A DNA stretch of 64,000 nucleotides from an uncultured Prevotella sp. GTDB taxonomy: Bacteria; Bacteroidota; Bacteroidia; Bacteroidales; Bacteroidaceae. Below are positions 27,926-37,231 of the stretch, piece by piece. Where the stretch lies: contig CAJJWN010000006.1 in NCBI GenBank assembly GCA_905196835.1, positions 1 to 64,000 on the forward strand, given 5' to 3'. Position numbers and translations under genes: made by a program. The notes under the pieces were generated by a model that did no database searches, was not told the origin of the DNA, and worked only from the letters and a program-made list of their open reading frames with translations. Positions within the stretch are counted from its first letter, which is position 1. Every line of letters starts with the position of its first letter.

Positions 27926-29293
27926 ATGGAAACCTCCAAATTAACAGCAGAAGGTATTATCGGCGAGGCTGTGCGCATCGGAGCCAAGATGTCTGGCGGT
28001 GAGTTCCCGATAGAAGTCTTTCCTATCAGGATTCAGCGTATCATTGGCAGTTTACATGATTGTCAGGGCTATCCCGTGGATTATGTCGCTGCGGCTATCC
28101 TTGCGGCCATTGCCGTGGGGATTGGCAACTCCCATTTGGTGCAGGTGAAGCGCAACTGGCTGGAAAATCCCATTCTGTACATGGCATTGATTGGACGCCC
28201 TGGAGCCAATAAGAGTCACCCGCTGAGTTTCGCTTTCCAGCCGTTCATTGAACACGATTACCGTCAGAATCAGGAATATCAGAAGTTGTATGCCGAGTAT
28301 GAACGCACTATGTCCATGAGTAAAAAGGAACGCCTGGAAGCCGGTTTGGATGAGTTTCCGCAGGCTCCCGTGCGCAGACGCTTTCTTGTTTCGGATATCA
28401 CTCCAGAAGGATTGAGCCTGATACATGCCCAGAATCCCAGAGGACTCTGCCTTTGGTCGGACGAGCTGTCGGCCTGGTTCAAGAATTTCAACCGCTACAA
28501 TAACGGTTCGGAAGAACAGTTCTGGCTTTCGGTGTTCAATGCCAAGCCTACAATTTCCGACCGCAAGAGTACGCAAAGTTCCATTTTTATCAGACGTCCC
28601 TATATCTCCGTTATCGGTACCATCCAAAAGAAGATTCTGGGCGAACTGGTCAAGGGCGAGCGTTCGAGTAACGGTTTTATTGATCGTATTCTTTTCGTGA
28701 TGCCTGAATCTGTCTTGAAAAGCAGATGGAACGACCGGGAAACTCCTGAAGAACTGGAAATCCAGTGGCAACAGATTATCGACAAGCTGATCACACAGGA
28801 TTGTCCGCATGACAAGAATAATGAGTTGCAGCCTCAATGCCTGCCATTCGATGAAGATGCCAAGCAACGGCTTTACGGTTGGCAGCATGAAAATGCACGC
28901 CAATGTGATATGGAAACCAACGATGCTTTGGTCGGTATTTACTGCAAACTGGAAATCTACATTATCCGGTTTTGTCTGATTATCCAGCTTGCCCGATGGA
29001 CTTGCGGAGAGTGCGACAAGCATACGATTGACCTTGAAAGCGTGAACCGTGCCATCCTGCTGGCCGAGTATTTTCGGACAACAGCCGTAAAAGTACAGAC
29101 TGCCGTCAGCCAGGAACAGTTGAGCGAATTGCACCGCAACATCTACCTGAACTTGCCTCAGAGATTTACGACGGCAGAAGGTATCGGCATTGCTGAAAGT
29201 TACGGGATGAAGGAACATGCTTTCAAGATGTTTCTAAAACGCCACATCGGAACATTATTCAGAAAAGAGAATCATGGAGAATACAGTAAATAA
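27926..29293 (+). CDS. DUF3987 replication/helicase-like protein
   Basis: 455 aa from ATG 27926; a TTG at 27911 overlaps the previous stop and is less likely. A P-loop-like GRPGANKSH motif lies near residue 90, followed by LCLWSDELSAWFKNFNRY (Walker B-like) and ISVIGTIQKKILGEL. DUF3987 proteins are RepB/primase-helicase-like and are routinely found with the next primase-like gene in Bacteroides islands. They are thought to aid replication of the excised circle. Function is family-level inference. Confidence 0.85.
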   Translation: METSKLTAEGIIGEAVRIGAKMSGGEFPIEVFPIRIQRIIGSLHDCQGYPVDYVAAAILAAIAVGIGNSHLVQVKRNWLENPILYMALIGRPGANKSHPLSFAFQPFIEHDYRQNQEYQKLYAEYERTMSMSKKERLEAGLDEFPQAPVRRRFLVSDITPEGLSLIHAQNPRGLCLWSDELSAWFKNFNRYNNGSEEQFWLSVFNAKPTISDRKSTQSSIFIRRPYISVIGTIQKKILGELVKGERSSNGFIDRILFVMPESVLKSRWNDRETPEELEIQWQQIIDKLITQDCPHDKNNELQPQCLPFDEDAKQRLYGWQHENARQCDMETNDALVGIYCKLEIYIIRFCLIIQLARWTCGECDKHTIDLESVNRAILLAEYFRTTAVKVQTAVSQEQLSELHRNIYLNLPQRFTTAEGIGIAESYGMKEHAFKMFLKRHIGTLFRKENHGEYSK

Positions 29294-29297
29294 ACCT

Positions 29298-29358
29298 GTT
29301 ACTATGCACATTTTCGCAACCGAGGGGTTTGTGAAGTTGCGAAAATGTGCATAGTAAC
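29298..29358. repeat. Perfect 23-bp inverted repeat
   Basis: Arms at 29298-29320 and 29336-29358 (starting GTTACTATGCACATTTTCGC) are perfectly complementary with a 15-nt loop. It sits between the DUF3987 and primase-like genes, ending 18 bp before the latter's ATG. It could be a terminator, a regulatory RNA hairpin or a single-strand initiation site for the element's primase. Confidence 0.8.
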
Positions 29359-29376
29359 ATCCAAACAGAAAGAAAA

Positions 29377-30450
29377 ATGAACTACAGATTCACATTAGAA
29401 CCATACAAAGGTGTCAGCACCCGGCACACATGCCCGAACTGCCACCGCAAAAGTTGTTTCGCCAAATACATCGATACGGAGAAGCAAATCAGCTTTCCCG
29501 ATTATGTAGGAAGGTGCAACCATGAACAGAAATGCGGCTACAACTATACGCCCAAAATGTACTTTGACGAAAACCCGATTGCCAAAGAACGATTGAGCGA
29601 AGAGTTTGTGCCGGTGTTAAAGCCATATATCAGTCTGCCTCCTGCGCCATCCTTCATTGAGTCGGAAATAATGAAGCAGTCCCTGAAACTGTATCACACA
29701 AACAAGCTGTTTCAGTTCCTGAGTTTCCATTTCGGACAGGAGGCTACCGAAGAGCTGATGTTACGCTACCATGTGGGAACCTCGAAGCATTGGCCGGGAG
29801 CTACTGTCTTCTGGCAGGTGGATATTTCCGGACGGGTACGCACCGGAAAAGTAATGCTCTACAATCCCGAGAACGGAAGACGGATTAAAGAGCCGCACAA
29901 CTACATCACGTGGGTACATTCCCTTTTGAAGAAAGAGAATTTCAACCTTCGGCAATGTTTGTTTGGTGAACATCTTTTGGCCTCCGACCAGCAGCGTCCG
30001 GTTGCCCTGGTGGAAAGTGAGAAAAGTGCTTTGATATCCAGCTTCTATCTGCCGCAATACCTCTGGATTGCTTCGGGCGGAAAGAACGGAGCGTTCAATC
30101 GGGATACTATGAGCATATTGAGAAACCGACGTCTCCTGCTCTTCCCCGATCTGGGTGCTACCGACTATTGGAACAGCAAAATGGAGATGATCCGGAACTT
30201 GGGAATAGAGGTTTCTCTCTTCGATTTTATGGAAAGAAACGCAACAAAAGAAGAACGGGATGCAGGTTATGACATTGCCGATTTCCTACTGAGAGAAGAG
30301 ACAAAGGAGGCTATTTTCAATCGTCTTATTACGTTAAATCCGGCCATGAAAACGCTGGTCGAAACTTTCGATTTGCAGCTCGTCGATGTGAAGAAAGCAC
30401 CGCTTTCAGCAGCGGTTCAACATATTCGGAAAGGACTTTTCAAACGATGA
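29377..30450 (+). CDS. Primase-like protein (DUF6371-type zinc finger, Toprim-like)
   Basis: 357 aa from ATG 29377, preceded by AGAAAGA. The N-terminus holds a zinc-ribbon (HTCPNCHRKSCF ... CNHEQKCGYNY) as in phage- and plasmid-type primases. A Toprim-like core follows (PVALVESEKSALISSFYLP with the acidic Glu, then LLLFPDLGATDYWNSKM). It probably primes replication of the island after excision or transfer, together with DUF3987. The 10-codon upstream extension to a GTG runs through the inverted repeat and is unlikely. Confidence 0.8.
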   Translation: MNYRFTLEPYKGVSTRHTCPNCHRKSCFAKYIDTEKQISFPDYVGRCNHEQKCGYNYTPKMYFDENPIAKERLSEEFVPVLKPYISLPPAPSFIESEIMKQSLKLYHTNKLFQFLSFHFGQEATEELMLRYHVGTSKHWPGATVFWQVDISGRVRTGKVMLYNPENGRRIKEPHNYITWVHSLLKKENFNLRQCLFGEHLLASDQQRPVALVESEKSALISSFYLPQYLWIASGGKNGAFNRDTMSILRNRRLLLFPDLGATDYWNSKMEMIRNLGIEVSLFDFMERNATKEERDAGYDIADFLLREETKEAIFNRLITLNPAMKTLVETFDLQLVDVKKAPLSAAVQHIRKGLFKR

Positions 30451-30479
30451 CTGTCAGATGTCTGATTCACTTCTTTTTC

Positions 30480-30545
30480 ACTGGAGCAAGTTTATGTCGG
30501 TGTATTACATTTCCCGGCCACTTGCTCACCTCAAAAGAAGGTGAG
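30480..30545. promoter_or_regulatory. Candidate origin of transfer (oriT)
   Basis: Two dyads in the 139-bp gap before mobC: GAGCAAGT (30484-30491) with ACTTGCTC (30520-30527), and CTCACCT (30525-30531) with AGGTGAG (30539-30545). Clustered inverted repeats immediately upstream of mobCA are typical of oriT in Bacteroides mobilizable elements. The nick site is not identified. Confidence 0.45.
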
Positions 30546-30589
30546 ACGGCTCCCGATGGTCACAATTATTAATCTCAAAAGTAAATATT

Positions 30590-30898
30590 ATGGACAAGAA
30601 AAATACAGTTACAATCCGTCTTACAGACGAACAGTTCGGCTGGCTCAGAGCACTCAGCCGGCGCAGTAAACGCAGTCAAAGCGAAGTAGTGCGTTCACTC
30701 ATCGAACACGGTACGGTACGCGAACGGATTACAAGAGAAAATCTTGACATCATCCGAAAACTGATTGGCGAAAGCACGAACCTGAACCAGCTTGCCAAAC
30801 GAGCCAACGCTTACGGTTTTTATCGTGTGGCTGATGAGTGCCGGACCGTCGCCCAACAGATTTCGCAACTTATAAAACAGCTCAAAGATGATCGGTAA
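30590..30898 (+). CDS. mobC: Mobilization protein MobC (ribbon-helix-helix)
   Basis: 102 aa. The N-terminal ribbon-helix-helix pattern (TVTIRLTDEQFGWLRALSRR ... SQSEVVRSLIE) is followed by the MobC helical segment LNQLAKRANAYG. It binds oriT and loads the relaxase. Its end overlaps the relaxase start by 11 bp, so the two are coupled. Confidence 0.9.
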   Translation: MDKKNTVTIRLTDEQFGWLRALSRRSKRSQSEVVRSLIEHGTVRERITRENLDIIRKLIGESTNLNQLAKRANAYGFYRVADECRTVAQQISQLIKQLKDDR

Positions 30899-31826
30899 AA
30901 TTGTCAAGGGCACATCGTTTTCCGGATGCGTAAACTATGTGCTGAAAGAAGATAAGTCACGCCTACTAAAAGCGGTTGGTGTCTATGGTTCACCTGAAGA
31001 AATAGCGGAACAATTCGAGTTGCAGACTTTACTGAATGACAAGGTCAAGAACAAGGTCGGCCATATATCATTGAGCTTTTCCGCAGAAGACGGAGACCGC
31101 ATCCGTGACGATGATGGGCTGATGCTGAAGATCGCCCACGACTATATGAAGCTGATGGGAATCGAGAACACGCAGTTCATCATCGCCCGGCATACCGACC
31201 GTAACCATCCGCATTGTCACATCGTTTACAACCGGGTGGATAATGACGGTCGCACCATCAGCGATAAGAATGACCGCTACCGGAACGAAAAGGTTTGCAA
31301 AATGCTGACGGCTCGTTACCGCTTGCATTTTGCAGAAGGAAAAGAGCATGTCAATTTCATGCGGTTGCGCCATCATGACAGGGTTAAGTATTTTATCTAT
31401 CATGCCTTGAAACGAGAAGTTCCGAATGCCCGAAGCTGGAGTGAACTGCGACTGGCCTTACGGAAGTACGGAATTGATACGCAATGGAAGCTAAGTCGCA
31501 CGACCGGAGAGATGCAAGGTGTCAAGTTCACATGCAACCAACTGACCTTTAGCGGTTCCAAGATTGACCGCCAGTTCAGTTTTCTGAACATTGATCAGGA
31601 GCTGAGATATAACGCTCTTTCTGCTACCATGAACCAGCGCCAGGTACAAGCAGAAACCATACGCGAGGAACTTCGGCATGAATATCAGCAGGAGAATCAT
31701 TCCGGCATCAGTCTGGGACTGTTCACACCTTCTCCTACGGATTATGATACAGAGGAAGCGATACAGGCTAACCGGCTTAAAAAGAAGAAAAAGAAACCGA
31801 AACGCAAGCGAGGTTTCAGTCTATAA
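30888..31826 (+). CDS. mobA: MobA/BmgA-type relaxase
   Basis: 312 aa, PF03432 type. Tyr15 or Tyr in CVNYVLKED is the candidate nucleophile, HISLSFSAEDG forms the second motif, and the metal-binding histidine motif HTDRNHPHCH occupies residues ~102-111. The basic C-terminus (KKKKKKPKRKRG) fits DNA binding. It nicks oriT and pilots the strand into a helper's conjugation channel. No coupling protein or T4SS is encoded here, so the island is mobilizable rather than self-transmissible. Confidence 0.92.
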   Translation: MIGKIVKGTSFSGCVNYVLKEDKSRLLKAVGVYGSPEEIAEQFELQTLLNDKVKNKVGHISLSFSAEDGDRIRDDDGLMLKIAHDYMKLMGIENTQFIIARHTDRNHPHCHIVYNRVDNDGRTISDKNDRYRNEKVCKMLTARYRLHFAEGKEHVNFMRLRHHDRVKYFIYHALKREVPNARSWSELRLALRKYGIDTQWKLSRTTGEMQGVKFTCNQLTFSGSKIDRQFSFLNIDQELRYNALSATMNQRQVQAETIREELRHEYQQENHSGISLGLFTPSPTDYDTEEAIQANRLKKKKKKPKRKRGFSL

Positions 31827-31861
31827 TCAATTTTTTATTAACCATCAAAATTCAAATTATT

Positions 31862-32266
31862 ATGAACTATTCCGATTTTATTTACGATTTCAATCTCTAT
31901 TTGTGTGAGAGATTTGGTTACAGAAACTGTTGTTCCGTTATGCACAACGCCAACGGCATTTGTGTTTCTGTTCATGTTGGCGAAATGGATTTATACATCC
32001 GTTTCTGGGAATACAGTTGTGGTGTAGGTCACTACCCCGACTGGAGCATTATCATTGTGCGCAGCAACTTCAAACGAAACCAGCAGGAAAACCTGAAAGA
32101 CCTTGCCCGATTCTTCAAGGAGTACGCCCCGCGCTATGGTTACAAATACCTCTGCACCGAGGATGATGATTACAAGTATTATCAGACCCTTGGTTTGAAA
32201 CTTATCCACAGAGGATTTTTCAGACAATATAATTATGGGTTGCTGTTGAAGGAGTTGGAGATATAG
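31862..32266 (+). CDS. Small protein of unknown function behind the relaxase
   Basis: 134 aa. It is rich in aromatic residues and alternates beta strands (GICVSVHVGEMDLYIRFWEY, DWSIIIVRS) with a helix (ENLKDLARFFKEYA) and a final FRQYNYG motif. The C-terminal half loosely resembles a GNAT fold. It lies just after the relaxase, as in related Bacteroides islands. A decayed second copy of its last two thirds lies at 36810-37079. No function is assigned. Confidence 0.65.
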   Translation: MNYSDFIYDFNLYLCERFGYRNCCSVMHNANGICVSVHVGEMDLYIRFWEYSCGVGHYPDWSIIIVRSNFKRNQQENLKDLARFFKEYAPRYGYKYLCTEDDDYKYYQTLGLKLIHRGFFRQYNYGLLLKELEI

Positions 32267-32280
32267 TACTTTTTTACTGA

Positions 32281-32322
32281 GTTTATAGGGGAGAGAGATT
32301 CATTTCTCCCCCCCCTATAAAC
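32281..32322. terminator. Bidirectional terminator
   Basis: GTTTATAGGGGAGAG pairs with CTCCCCCCCCTATAAAC around a short loop. It separates two convergent genes. Confidence 0.75.
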
Positions 32323-32338
32323 TTCAAATAATATTTCA

Positions 32339-35300
32339 CTATCTTTTCGGATAAATTCTAATGCCATCCTTATCTTCTTTTGCAGAAGATATAAACCTTT
32401 TATGTTTAAGGGCTCCAGCTAATTTGATATTCCATTTTGTCTCCTCCAAAACTGGATGTTTAGATCGTTCAGCTATGTCTATGTATTTACCTCCCAATAA
32501 GCTCAATAATTCAGCTATTTTATTGTCATCATAATCGTACTCAAGTATAAGCAATGAAATAATATATACCCGATAAGACTCGTTCGATGCATTTTCTAAA
32601 ACTTCAATTATTGTCTCTTCTTCTATATTTTTTAAATTAGTATTTATTATTATATCCAGAACCTGATTGGCTAATTTATCAAGTTCAATAAGTATGTCTT
32701 TAGGAGTAATAGAAATTATTCTCTTCTTTTGCTCATAAGTGAATACTTCTGAAGATAGAATTTTGTATGCAACTTCACAGTCAGATATATATGAAGCTGA
32801 TAGATTTTCTAATAGTTGCTTATGGTATTTTATCAAGTAATCAGCATAAATGTCCATTCCTTTCAAAAGGTCAGTATTCTCTTCACAGAATGGTAACATA
32901 TTATGAGACAATAATAACAGTAATCTATCTCGATCTAATCCTCTTAGTCCATCATATCCTTCAAATTCAATCTCGAAGGATTTTATAATGGAAGAGTACG
33001 TACCGATAGTCAGTTTGGTTGTTCCTAGTAGATAAGCTCCCAATGACGAATATTCACTGTCATCTTTTTCAATCATTTGGTTGCCCAAATTATCAGAGAA
33101 GTGTTCAATGTATTTTATCAGAATATTTTCATCTTTGTTTTTATTGTTATAGTATGAAATAACATTCTTCCATGTTGGATTAATTAAAAACAAATTATAT
33201 GCAAGTGTTTTCAATTCATCTGTATTAATATTGCTATCATCATCTAACAGTTCTTTTTGCCCTATTAAATAGTTTTCCTTATCATCAGTCTTTATCTTCT
33301 CACTATTTAAAATGAACAAAAGCGAATCTTTCGTTTCATCTTTACAATCTTTCGAGAAGTGCATTACAGCTTTATCTATATTGTTTTCAATATCTTCTAT
33401 AAAGATACTGTATTTTGTATCCCTAATTCTGCTTAGATTTAAGTTTCGTTCTTCTACCTGTGAATCATTAAAAATGAAATTTGCAATAATACATAAATTA
33501 TGGCTGTTTATCTCGTATGCCTGATTATCTATTGACTGTTTAAGAAGTTCCGAATTCTTGTCATTAAGCTTCTTGAACTCTGAGTCTATTACTAAATCCA
33601 AACACCGTTCTTTTCCTATATTCTCGAATCTATCAGTTAGAAACTCATAATGATTATTTAGCCATCCCCTGGCTTCTTTACAAATTTCCTTACTGTATTT
33701 AAGCCAACCTTCTATTAATGTATTTTTTTCATCATTATTGTTCCATGATTCTATATTTATCCAGGACTGTATCTCATCCCATTCGATGTAATGTTCATAA
33801 ACTTGTTTCTGAGCATTACCATAAAGATAATATTGAGCAAGGAAATCTAAGGGGGCTTGATCTGTTTCCAATATGTTCATTATTAGATTAAAATAGTCTT
33901 TATGAGATGATGATACATAATCCAACAAATCATTATTTAGAATAGCCTTTGTTTCAAACATATAAGGAAGAAGTTCCTTAACGAAATTTTCTACCTTATC
34001 AATGTGGTAAGAATATTCCTTTGGTATATCTCTCTTGATAGATAACAACAACTCTCTGTCTGCTAAAGAGACCATTCCTTCATAAAAGAAGGAAATATAG
34101 TCATAATATTCCTCATCAATAAATCCTCGACGAATAAATACATCCATCATCTCAGATAGTCCAATGCTCTTGTATAAGTCACTTTCTCCTTGTTTATAAT
34201 GACCTATAAGTATCTTTAATCGATACTTATGAACATTTAGCTTTTGCTTATATAGCATTGCTCTGTCTCGCTCAAATTTACTTTCTGGTATTCTAAGTAA
34301 AGCTATACGTCTCTTAAAATTAATTTCTTTGTCTATAGAATTAAAATCAAAAGTATAAGAAGTATGCTCATTTCCACCATAATACCCCCAATAAGAGTAA
34401 CAAACTTCACGTTTTGATATCAATTTGTTGAAAAGATCTTTGTCTTTAGAAATTTGATCTAAAGAGTAGTTTTGACCGTCAATAATAAATTCTGTGACCT
34501 TATTATTTATACGTTCTCTTATTTTATACAAATAAATAAGGCGTAATTCTGACTCTTTTAAGTGTTTCGTTTTAAGAAATGCTTGATATTCATTTTCCAA
34601 TGTTTCTTCCTTTTTAGCAATTTCATCCAAAGCACCTTTAGCAAAGTTCGGCTTTTCTTTTATACAGTTATAAACCTTTCCCTCTCGTCTATGAAGCATT
34701 GCAAAATCTTTAGGATAATAGTTTTTATAAACTATCATAGCCAATAATTTTGTCAGATTCAATTTTTGATTATTCCCAGTACACAGCTTTTCCCTGTATT
34801 GCTGAAATTCGTTGGCAATATTGGTTAAGATACGCATATCCTGAACAAAGAAGGCCATATCTCTTAAGTCACCATCCTTAATCACATTATCTTCCAAACC
34901 TCTTTCATTTAATGCGGCTTTTAGTATATCCTTAGAATTTGACGGATTGATAACAGGTATCACAGTCGTAATATAGTCAAAAAACTTTGTACGTTCTTCG
35001 TTAAGGAAAATATCATCCTTTACAGCATATACGAAGACTATGTTTCTACTAACTATTTTAGATTCATTGAGTAATTGGTTTAACTCTCTTAGCTTTAGAA
35101 ATATATCTGGACTGCCGAACCTATCCAAATCCTCTATAATAACAACATTATATTTAGTTACTTGAAAGAAATATAGAATTTCATCCAAATGATTATTAAA
35201 GATTGAAGTTTCTTCTTTAATTTCAATAACTCCATCTTTAAGGTTCAACTTATTGAGTTTTGAATTACCATATGATCGTACAAAATATTCCACAACAAAA

Positions 35301-35848
35301 TAAAGGATTGTCAGCATATATAATATCGCTATGCTGTCAAATATAATATTATAATCACCCCAATTAAGTGCATTACATATACTTTCAACTCTCAACCATT
35401 TTGGTTCAAAAGCTATTAAAAACGATATAAAAAACAGGATAGCATTTAATGAGATTTTTCTTAATGTCCCCTCATCAATGTGTATAATTCGCTTAAATCT
35501 TGAATTCTGGACTGTTGAAGTTTTTTCCCGGTATATAAGTTGTTGTAATATACTATATTCAATTCTTCTGTTTAGCTTTTCAATTTCTTCATCAGTCTTT
35601 TGGGGAGGATTTTCTTCCTCATCTGCCTTTAAAGTTGCTAATGAAATAGGGAGATATTCATAATTACCAAAATTCTTCCTGAGAGTCAATAGAATTGAAC
35701 TCTTACCGGAGCCAAATGGTCCAGTAAGAGCTATATTTTTTATTTCTCCTTTTTTCAAGGCTTCTTCAATTACTTCATTTAATTCCTTAACCGTTTTATA
35801 AGAGGAATCTTCAGAAGTCAGAATTTTTGGATTTAATGCTCTAATCAT
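32339..35848 (-). CDS. YobI-like membrane P-loop NTPase
   Basis: 1169 aa. Walker A GPFGSGKSS is at residues 43-51. Two transmembrane segments (around residues 132-147 and 168-190) interrupt the NTPase domain, and Walker B VVIIEDLDRFG lies near 235-243. This is the YobI/KAP-type arrangement. The remaining ~850 residues are charged and helical with repeats, likely a sensor or effector region. Such NTPases occur in bacterial conflict islands and are proposed to act at the membrane. It is transcribed opposite to the mobilization genes. The gene and the small one upstream are bracketed by ~260-bp direct repeats, pointing to a swapped-in module. Exact function unknown. Confidence 0.7.
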   Translation of the reverse strand: MIRALNPKILTSEDSSYKTVKELNEVIEEALKKGEIKNIALTGPFGSGKSSILLTLRKNFGNYEYLPISLATLKADEEENPPQKTDEEIEKLNRRIEYSILQQLIYREKTSTVQNSRFKRIIHIDEGTLRKISLNAILFFISFLIAFEPKWLRVESICNALNWGDYNIIFDSIAILYMLTILYFVVEYFVRSYGNSKLNKLNLKDGVIEIKEETSIFNNHLDEILYFFQVTKYNVVIIEDLDRFGSPDIFLKLRELNQLLNESKIVSRNIVFVYAVKDDIFLNEERTKFFDYITTVIPVINPSNSKDILKAALNERGLEDNVIKDGDLRDMAFFVQDMRILTNIANEFQQYREKLCTGNNQKLNLTKLLAMIVYKNYYPKDFAMLHRREGKVYNCIKEKPNFAKGALDEIAKKEETLENEYQAFLKTKHLKESELRLIYLYKIRERINNKVTEFIIDGQNYSLDQISKDKDLFNKLISKREVCYSYWGYYGGNEHTSYTFDFNSIDKEINFKRRIALLRIPESKFERDRAMLYKQKLNVHKYRLKILIGHYKQGESDLYKSIGLSEMMDVFIRRGFIDEEYYDYISFFYEGMVSLADRELLLSIKRDIPKEYSYHIDKVENFVKELLPYMFETKAILNNDLLDYVSSSHKDYFNLIMNILETDQAPLDFLAQYYLYGNAQKQVYEHYIEWDEIQSWINIESWNNNDEKNTLIEGWLKYSKEICKEARGWLNNHYEFLTDRFENIGKERCLDLVIDSEFKKLNDKNSELLKQSIDNQAYEINSHNLCIIANFIFNDSQVEERNLNLSRIRDTKYSIFIEDIENNIDKAVMHFSKDCKDETKDSLLFILNSEKIKTDDKENYLIGQKELLDDDSNINTDELKTLAYNLFLINPTWKNVISYYNNKNKDENILIKYIEHFSDNLGNQMIEKDDSEYSSLGAYLLGTTKLTIGTYSSIIKSFEIEFEGYDGLRGLDRDRLLLLLSHNMLPFCEENTDLLKGMDIYADYLIKYHKQLLENLSASYISDCEVAYKILSSEVFTYEQKKRIISITPKDILIELDKLANQVLDIIINTNLKNIEEETIIEVLENASNESYRVYIISLLILEYDYDDNKIAELLSLLGGKYIDIAERSKHPVLEETKWNIKLAGALKHKRFISSAKEDKDGIRIYPKR

Positions 35849-35940
35849 ATTTTATCCTATCTCGTTTTTAAATCAATCTAATCTTTCCAGTCAGCAACTG
35901 CTGCATTATTATATTTAGCCTTTTTTACCTTCAAAGGCGT

Positions 35941-36099
35941 CTATTTCTCTGTCCATGCTTGAAAAATAGCTTTTGCTCCTGTAACTCTTTTGGGCAACCA
36001 ACCTTTAAGTCTAAACATCATTTGGCGAAATCCTTTTTTGACTATTGGATGTTCCTTTAGATATGCCAATGAAATAAAGTGATTATTTACGACATTACC
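35941..36099 (-). pseudogene. Possible gene remnant
   Basis: A 53-codon open run with no start and an in-frame stop just before it reads VVNNHFISLAYLKEHPIVKK and ends IFQAWTEK. It looks like the C-terminus of a lost gene, between the YobI-like gene and the small gene upstream. Not recognised. Confidence 0.3.
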
Positions 36100-36134
36100 C
36101 TAAAATACCTCCTACTCTATAAAAAGCTTATGTA

Positions 36135-36500
36135 TTACTTCCCAATTATATTTGTTACAGGTAAACAGACTGGGATCGAGAATTTCACTCTACTTTCATT
36201 TGATGTACTTTTACCTTCTTGAGATTTTCCACCAACTCCTATAAATGATACTCCTAATTTGCCTTCAATCTTTCCTTCTTCTGACTCAATAACAGTAACA
36301 GCGATATCCATATCTATCAATTGTACTCGTCTTTGGATATTAACGTGTTCTGGTTGTTTGGGAATACAAAAATCTCCTTGTTCCCCAATTGTAATATTAG
36401 GGTTTACAATAACGCCATACTGATTACATTTCTTAGATGCCTCTAATATACCTAATGATATTTGTTCAATGGTATTGCTTATAAAATCTTTCAGTTCCAT
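36135..36500 (-). CDS. Small Trypco2-like protein
   Basis: 121 aa from ATG 36500 (MELKDFISNTIEQISLGI); a TTG 27 bp upstream is less likely. An N-terminal helix is followed by a beta domain with DMDIAVTVIESEEGKIEGKL, GVSFIGVGGKS and SRVKFSIPVCLP. The ending matches the pattern seen in trypsin-co-occurring (Trypco) small proteins, which accompany protease or NTPase effectors in conflict systems. It is upstream of, and in the same direction as, the YobI-like gene, with a ~280-bp gap containing a remnant. Confidence 0.5.
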   Translation of the reverse strand: MELKDFISNTIEQISLGILEASKKCNQYGVIVNPNITIGEQGDFCIPKQPEHVNIQRRVQLIDMDIAVTVIESEEGKIEGKLGVSFIGVGGKSQEGKSTSNESRVKFSIPVCLPVTNIIGK

Positions 36501-36627
36501 ATATTTATATGTTAATTCAGAATACAAAGGTAATGAATATCAGAGATAAACTATCCAAAGTTATTAGTTATAAAATAGCAAAATTGTAGATTTGAACAAT
36601 TGAAGTACAAGACCGCGGGGTAAAGAG

Positions 36628-36809
36628 ACTAGCATTCAACGTCAGAGGGAGCCTCAATTTATTGGTATATCAGAACCCCGAAAATCCAAGTGGTAAGATT
36701 TGATGGAAAAACGCTTGTACGGCGTTCGGATAATGATAAGATGTTCGACTACATTATTGCTTCCAATAATGAGAATAAGCCCAAAGAACGGATAACGAAT
36801 ATGTATGCG
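36628..36809 (+). pseudogene. 3' remnant of an unrecognised gene
   Basis: An open run without a start, containing EGASIYWYIRTPKIQVVRFD and KMFDYIIASNNENKPKERIT, ends at a TGA at 36813. It is joined directly to the broken copy of the 134-aa gene. It probably belonged to a related island whose end recombined here. Confidence 0.35.
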
Positions 36810-37079
36810 AAATGAATTTATACATCCGTTTTGGGGAATACGGTTGTGGTGTTGGCAGCATCTCCGACTGAAGCACCATCATTGTGCGCAGCAACTTTAA
36901 ACTGAACCAGCAGGAAAATCTGAAAGACCTTACCCGTTTCTTCAAGGAGTACGCCCCATGCTATGGTTACAAATACCTCTGCACCGAAGATGATGACTAC
37001 AAGTATTATCAGACCCTTGGTTTGAAACTTATCCACAGAGGATTTTTCAGACAATATAATTATGGATGCCGTTGAAGGA
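36810..37079 (+). pseudogene. Decayed second copy of the 134-aa gene
   Basis: About 260 bp nearly identical to 31984-32242, including the YLCTEDDDYKYYQTLGLKLI segment. It lacks the N-terminal third and has an in-frame TGA (in GSISD*STIIV) plus a changed C-terminus. With the intact copy it forms a long direct repeat around the YobI-like module. Confidence 0.8.
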
Positions 37080-37109
37080 GTTGGAGGTGTAATGTGTATG
37101 TCTTTATTA

Positions 37110-37136
37110 AGGAGAGGATTTTCCTCTCCTTTTTTA
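37110..37136 (+). terminator. Hairpin terminator
   Basis: AGGAGAGGA, loop TTT, TCCTCTCCT, then TTTTTT. Perfect 9-bp stem. Confidence 0.8.
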
Positions 37137-37231
37137 CCGTTACCCCTAAAATAATGTAATGGTAATTACATTTCTTACATGTATAAACACCATTATTTTT
37201 ATAAATTTATATTCCAGGTAATCATATTGTC

